Positions 62,324 through 64,000 of a stretch of 64,000 bases of DNA are shown here, in pieces. Every line of letters begins with the position of its first letter. Position 1 is the stretch's first letter. The position numbers were made by a program, and so were the translations under genes. The notes beneath the pieces were generated by a model. It searched no databases and was not told the DNA's origin. It saw nothing but the letters and a program-made list of their open reading frames with translations. This DNA comes from Pararhizobium sp. A13 (lineage in GTDB: Bacteria > Pseudomonadota > Alphaproteobacteria > Rhizobiales > Rhizobiaceae): assembly GCF_040126305.1 (NCBI RefSeq), contig NZ_CP149510.1, positions 1,561,001 through 1,625,000 of the forward strand, given 5' to 3'.

Positions 62324-64000
62324 TCAGAACGCCGCCGCGTCGAGCGCCATCAGCGTATCGGCGCCGGCTTCGATGCGGGCCTTGCGCAGTGCGGTTTCCG
62401 GCATCATCCGCTCCATGAAGAATTGGGCCGTGACGAGCTTGTTCTTCAGGTAGGCTTCGCGGTCGCCCGCACCTTCCGCCAGCTTTTCTTCCGCCGTCTT
62501 GGCGATCTTGACCCACATGTAGCCGAGCACGACGAGGCCGAAGAGGTGCATGTAGTCGGTCGAGCCGGCACCGGCATTGTCGGGCTTGGCCATGGCGTTG
62601 CCCATGAACCACATGGTCGCGGCCTGCAGGTCGTTCAGGCCCTTCTTCAGGCCCTTGGTGTAGGTAACGAGTTTCTCGTCTGAGCGGTTCTCCTCGCAGA
62701 AATCGCCGATTTCCTTGAACAAAGCGGTGATCGCCCGGCCGCCGTTCAGCGCCAGCTTGCGGCCGACGAGGTCGAGCGCCTGGATGCCGTTGGCGCCTTC
62801 GTAGATCATCGCGATACGCGCATCGCGAACGTACTGGCTCATGCCGTGCTCTTCGATATAGCCGTGGCCGCCGAAGACCTGCTGGGCCATGACGGCATGG
62901 TCGAAGCCCTTGTCGGTCAGCACGCCCTTGAGGATCGGCGTCATCAGGCCGAGGATGTCGTCGGCGGTCTGGCGGTCCTTTTCATTGTCGCCGCGATGGG
63001 CGATGTCGGATTTCAGCGCCGTCCAGAGCGTGAAGGCGCGGCCAGCCTCGTTGAAGGCCTTGATGGTCATCAGGACGCGGCGGATGTCGGGATGGACGAT
63101 GATCGGATCGGCCTTTTTGTCCGGCGCCTTGACGCCGGACAGCGCGCGGCCCTGGATGCGGTCGCGGGCGTAGTTGGCGGCGTTCTGGTAGGCGATTTCG
63201 GCGATCGACAGGCCCTGCATGCCGACACCGAGGCGGGCCTCGTTCATCATCACGAACATGGCGTTCAGGCCCTTGTTCTCCGCGCCGATGAGATAACCCG
63301 TCGCCTCGTCATAGTTCATGACGCAGGTCGAATTGCCGTGGATACCCATCTTGTGCTCGATCGCACCGCAGGAGACCGTGTTGCGGCCGCCGACGGAGCC
63401 GTCAGCCTCGACGTGGAACTTCGGCACGATGAACAGCGAGATGCCCTTCACCCCTTCCGGCGCGCCCTCGATGCGGGCAAGCACGAGGTGGATGATGTTG
63501 TCCGACATGTCGTGTTCGCCGGCGGAGATGAAGATCTTCTGGCCGGAAATCCTGTAGGACCCGTCAGCCTGCGGCACGGCCTTGGTGCGAAGCAAGCCGA
63601 GGTCGGTGCCGCAATGGGGCTCTGTGAGGTTCATGGTGCCGGTCCAGTCGCCCGTCACCATCTTCGGCAGGTAGGTCTCCTTCTGGGCATCGGTACCGTG
63701 CACGAGGATCGCGGCGATCGCGCCCTGCGTCAGGCCCGGATACATGGTCAGCGCCATGTTGGCCGAGGACATGTATTCGCCGACGGCGGTGTGCAGCGTA
63801 TAGGGCAAGCCCTGGCCGCCGAACTCCTCCGGTACGGCAAGCCCGAGCCAGCCGCCTTCGCGATAAAGGTCGAAAGCCTGCTTGAAGCCCTTCGGCGTCG
63901 TTACCGTCGCGTCGTCGTTGCGCTTGCAGCCTTCCTGGTCGCCGGAAAGATTGACGGGAAACAGCACTTCCTCGGCCAGTTTCGCCGCCTCGCCGACGAT
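62324..64000 (-). CDS. Acyl-CoA dehydrogenase (partial, 5' end beyond the window)
   Basis: The frame is open to the right edge of the window; 559 residues are visible. Features: [31 protein letters not shown], and the FAD/tetramer region [41 protein letters not shown]. It is of the long (about 590-600 residue) acyl-CoA dehydrogenase class. The segment before residue M at 63967 (EAAKLAEEV) is family-like, so the true start lies outside. It performs the first step of beta-oxidation. Confidence 0.92.
   Translation of the reverse strand: MVGEAAKLAEEVLFPVNLSGDQEGCKRNDDATVTTPKGFKQAFDLYREGGWLGLAVPEEFGGQGLPYTLHTAVGEYMSSANMALTMYPGLTQGAIAAILVHGTDAQKETYLPKMVTGDWTGTMNLTEPHCGTDLGLLRTKAVPQADGSYRISGQKIFISAGEHDMSDNIIHLVLARIEGAPEGVKGISLFIVPKFHVEADGSVGGRNTVSCGAIEHKMGIHGNSTCVMNYDEATGYLIGAENKGLNAMFVMMNEARLGVGMQGLSIAEIAYQNAANYARDRIQGRALSGVKAPDKKADPIIVHPDIRRVLMTIKAFNEAGRAFTLWTALKSDIAHRGDNEKDRQTADDILGLMTPILKGVLTDKGFDHAVMAQQVFGGHGYIEEHGMSQYVRDARIAMIYEGANGIQALDLVGRKLALNGGRAITALFKEIGDFCEENRSDEKLVTYTKGLKKGLNDLQAATMWFMGNAMAKPDNAGAGSTDYMHLFGLVVLGYMWVKIAKTAEEKLAEGAGDREAYLKNKLVTAQFFMERMMPETALRKARIEAGADTLMALDAAAF

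Overview
The window reads as a chromosomal segment of an alphaproteobacterium of the Rhizobiaceae (Rhizobium/Ensifer/Agrobacterium group). It is GC-rich. It carries a frcBCAK fructose-uptake operon, a gcrA cell-cycle regulator, a SAM-II riboswitch before metZ, and mosaic palindromic intergenic elements of rhizobial type. The gene order frcBCAK - pyrC - pyrE - frk - pgi - fadD, and later phoR - pst - phoU - phoB - gcrA - argD - argF - hslO - apaG - metZ, agrees with the order I recall for Sinorhizobium chromosomes. Both ends of the window cut a gene: a pxpB-like gene on the left and an acyl-CoA dehydrogenase gene on the right.

Layout. 0-2.1 kb: 5-oxoprolinase subunits (pxpB end, pxpC) and a proline-racemase-family enzyme. 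2.2-6.5 kb: a sensory-looking group (Sel1-repeat protein, Tat-exported FecR-domain protein, CHASE2 adenylate cyclase, Crp/Fnr regulator). 6.8-13.0 kb: DoxX protein, FucU mutarotase, ROK regulator and the frcBCAK operon. 13.1-16.7 kb: pyrC, a glyoxalase-like gene, pyrE and fructokinase. 16.7-20.9 kb: an accessory patch between frk and pgi, holding gene remnants, two DUF6894 copies in direct orientation, a GT4 glycosyltransferase and a divergent LysR/monooxygenase pair. 20.9-32.8 kb: pgi, fadD, MFS and AI-2E-type transporters, ureidoglycine aminohydrolase, small proteins, an exported truncated haemoglobin, tRNA-Thr, a nitronate monooxygenase and a rhizobial membrane protein. 32.8-41.6 kb: ppk2 and the phosphate block phoR-pstSCAB-phoU-phoB. 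41.7-49.8 kb: gcrA, arginine synthesis, hslO, apaG, a CDP-alcohol phosphatidyltransferase, metZ with its riboswitch, and a dCTP deaminase. 49.8-58.2 kb: tRNA-Gly, a glycosyltransferase remnant, a periplasmic binding protein, TerB, a broken thermonuclease, an S24/HTH regulator, an EamA transporter, a Tim44-domain protein and a broken RTX-type protein. 58.5-64 kb: a fatty-acid oxidation operon (fadJ-like, thiolase, acyl-CoA dehydrogenase).

How the genes work together. Sugar genes (frcBCA, frcK, frk, pgi) take fructose to the hexose-phosphate pool. pyrC and pyrE make pyrimidines. phoR/phoB/pst/phoU with ppk2 handle phosphate and polyphosphate. fadD and the right-hand fad genes activate and oxidise fatty acids. 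An operator-like CGTAAACGT motif is shared by the upstream regions of fadD and the nitronate monooxygenase.

Three genes are interrupted by short indels in the sequence as given: phoR, a thermonuclease-like gene and an RTX-type gene. All three sites are in same-base or dinucleotide contexts, so sequencing error and real loss of function both need to be considered. The most distinctive regulatory observation is a cluster of four GANTC (CcrM) sites in 37 bases upstream of gcrA, two of them in the arms of a perfect inverted repeat. I found no CRISPR array, complete insertion sequence or prophage.
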